Of a stretch of DNA of 52,526 nucleotides, positions 52,470 to 52,526 are shown in pieces. This DNA is from Muribaculaceae bacterium (GTDB taxonomy: Bacteria; Bacteroidota; Bacteroidia; Bacteroidales; Muribaculaceae). Position 1 is the first letter of the stretch. Each line of letters begins with the position of its first letter. The position numbers and the translations under genes are program-made. The notes below the pieces were generated by a model. It saw only the letters and a list, made by a program, of their open reading frames with translations, was not told the origin of the DNA and ran no database searches. The DNA lies in the NCBI GenBank assembly GCA_017443765.1, contig JAFSYB010000026.1, positions 1-52,526 of the forward strand. Direction: 5' to 3'.

Positions 52470-52518
52470 GCGCAAAAACAAGGAACTTTAACGGTGATTT
52501 TCTCCATTAAAGTTCCTA
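52470..52518 (-). terminator. Hairpin near the right edge, likely terminator of a minus-strand gene beyond the window
   Basis: AGGAACTTTAA and TTAAAGTTCCT form an 11-bp perfect stem with a 15-base loop. On the minus strand TTGTTTTTG follows, which fits the end of a transcript coming from the right. Confidence 0.6.
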
Positions 52519-52526
52519 ACAGCTTG

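Overview
The window reads as chromosomal DNA of a GC-rich member of the Bacteroidales, most likely Muribaculaceae or a close relative (inference). The signs are promoters of the Bacteroidetes type (TTTG or TTG, about 19-20 bases, TAnnTTTG) and few Shine-Dalgarno sites. There is also a short primary sigma factor without region 1.1, a type IX secretion translocon (SprA), a cargo protein with a matching C-terminal sorting signal, and three secreted proteins ending in dockerin-like EF-hand pairs. No rRNA, tRNA, CRISPR array or complete insertion sequence was recognised.

Layout. Bases 1-1270 are an AT-richer accessory remnant: a tyrosine-recombinase C-terminus, a small ORF and a small membrane protein. 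Next, on the minus strand, comes folP-cdaA-DUF3109 (folate and cyclic di-AMP). Divergent from it are a VanZ-like gene and an unusual fusion of an XRE regulator, a coiled coil and a DNA methyltransferase, preceded by a perfect palindrome and a heptamer repeat tract. Bases 6268-15580 hold envelope and peptidoglycan genes: a LysM/periplasmic-binding fusion, an outer-membrane barrel, a GH3/beta-lactamase fusion, and an amidase with a beta-propeller partner. groES-groEL follows, then a probable structured RNA of about 280 nt with its own promoter and terminator, two secreted proteins, recQ, a DUF349 protein, an M16 peptidase with a cyclophilin, and rpoD.

From 29141 come htrA/degP and then a tight five-gene cassette (KAS III, acyl carrier protein, SDR reductase, polysaccharide deacetylase-like, AAC(3)-like acyltransferase) followed by hemW. 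This cassette looks like a pathway that builds an acyl group on a dedicated carrier and places it on a deacetylated amino sugar. The right part is a dockerin protein, rlmD, a cytosolic trypsin-like protease, sodB, ruvA-sprA, rpsA and a type IX cargo protein.

Two systems deserve most attention. First, groESL, rpoD and htrA each carry a sequence matching, or nearly matching, the sigma-54 -24/-12 consensus with exact 12-base GG-GC spacing. This suggests that chaperones, a periplasmic protease and the housekeeping sigma factor itself share an RpoN-dependent stress circuit. Second is the acyl-transfer cassette. The structured RNA and the XRE-methyltransferase fusion come next. All functional statements rest on reading the sequence and on family knowledge; no searches were run.
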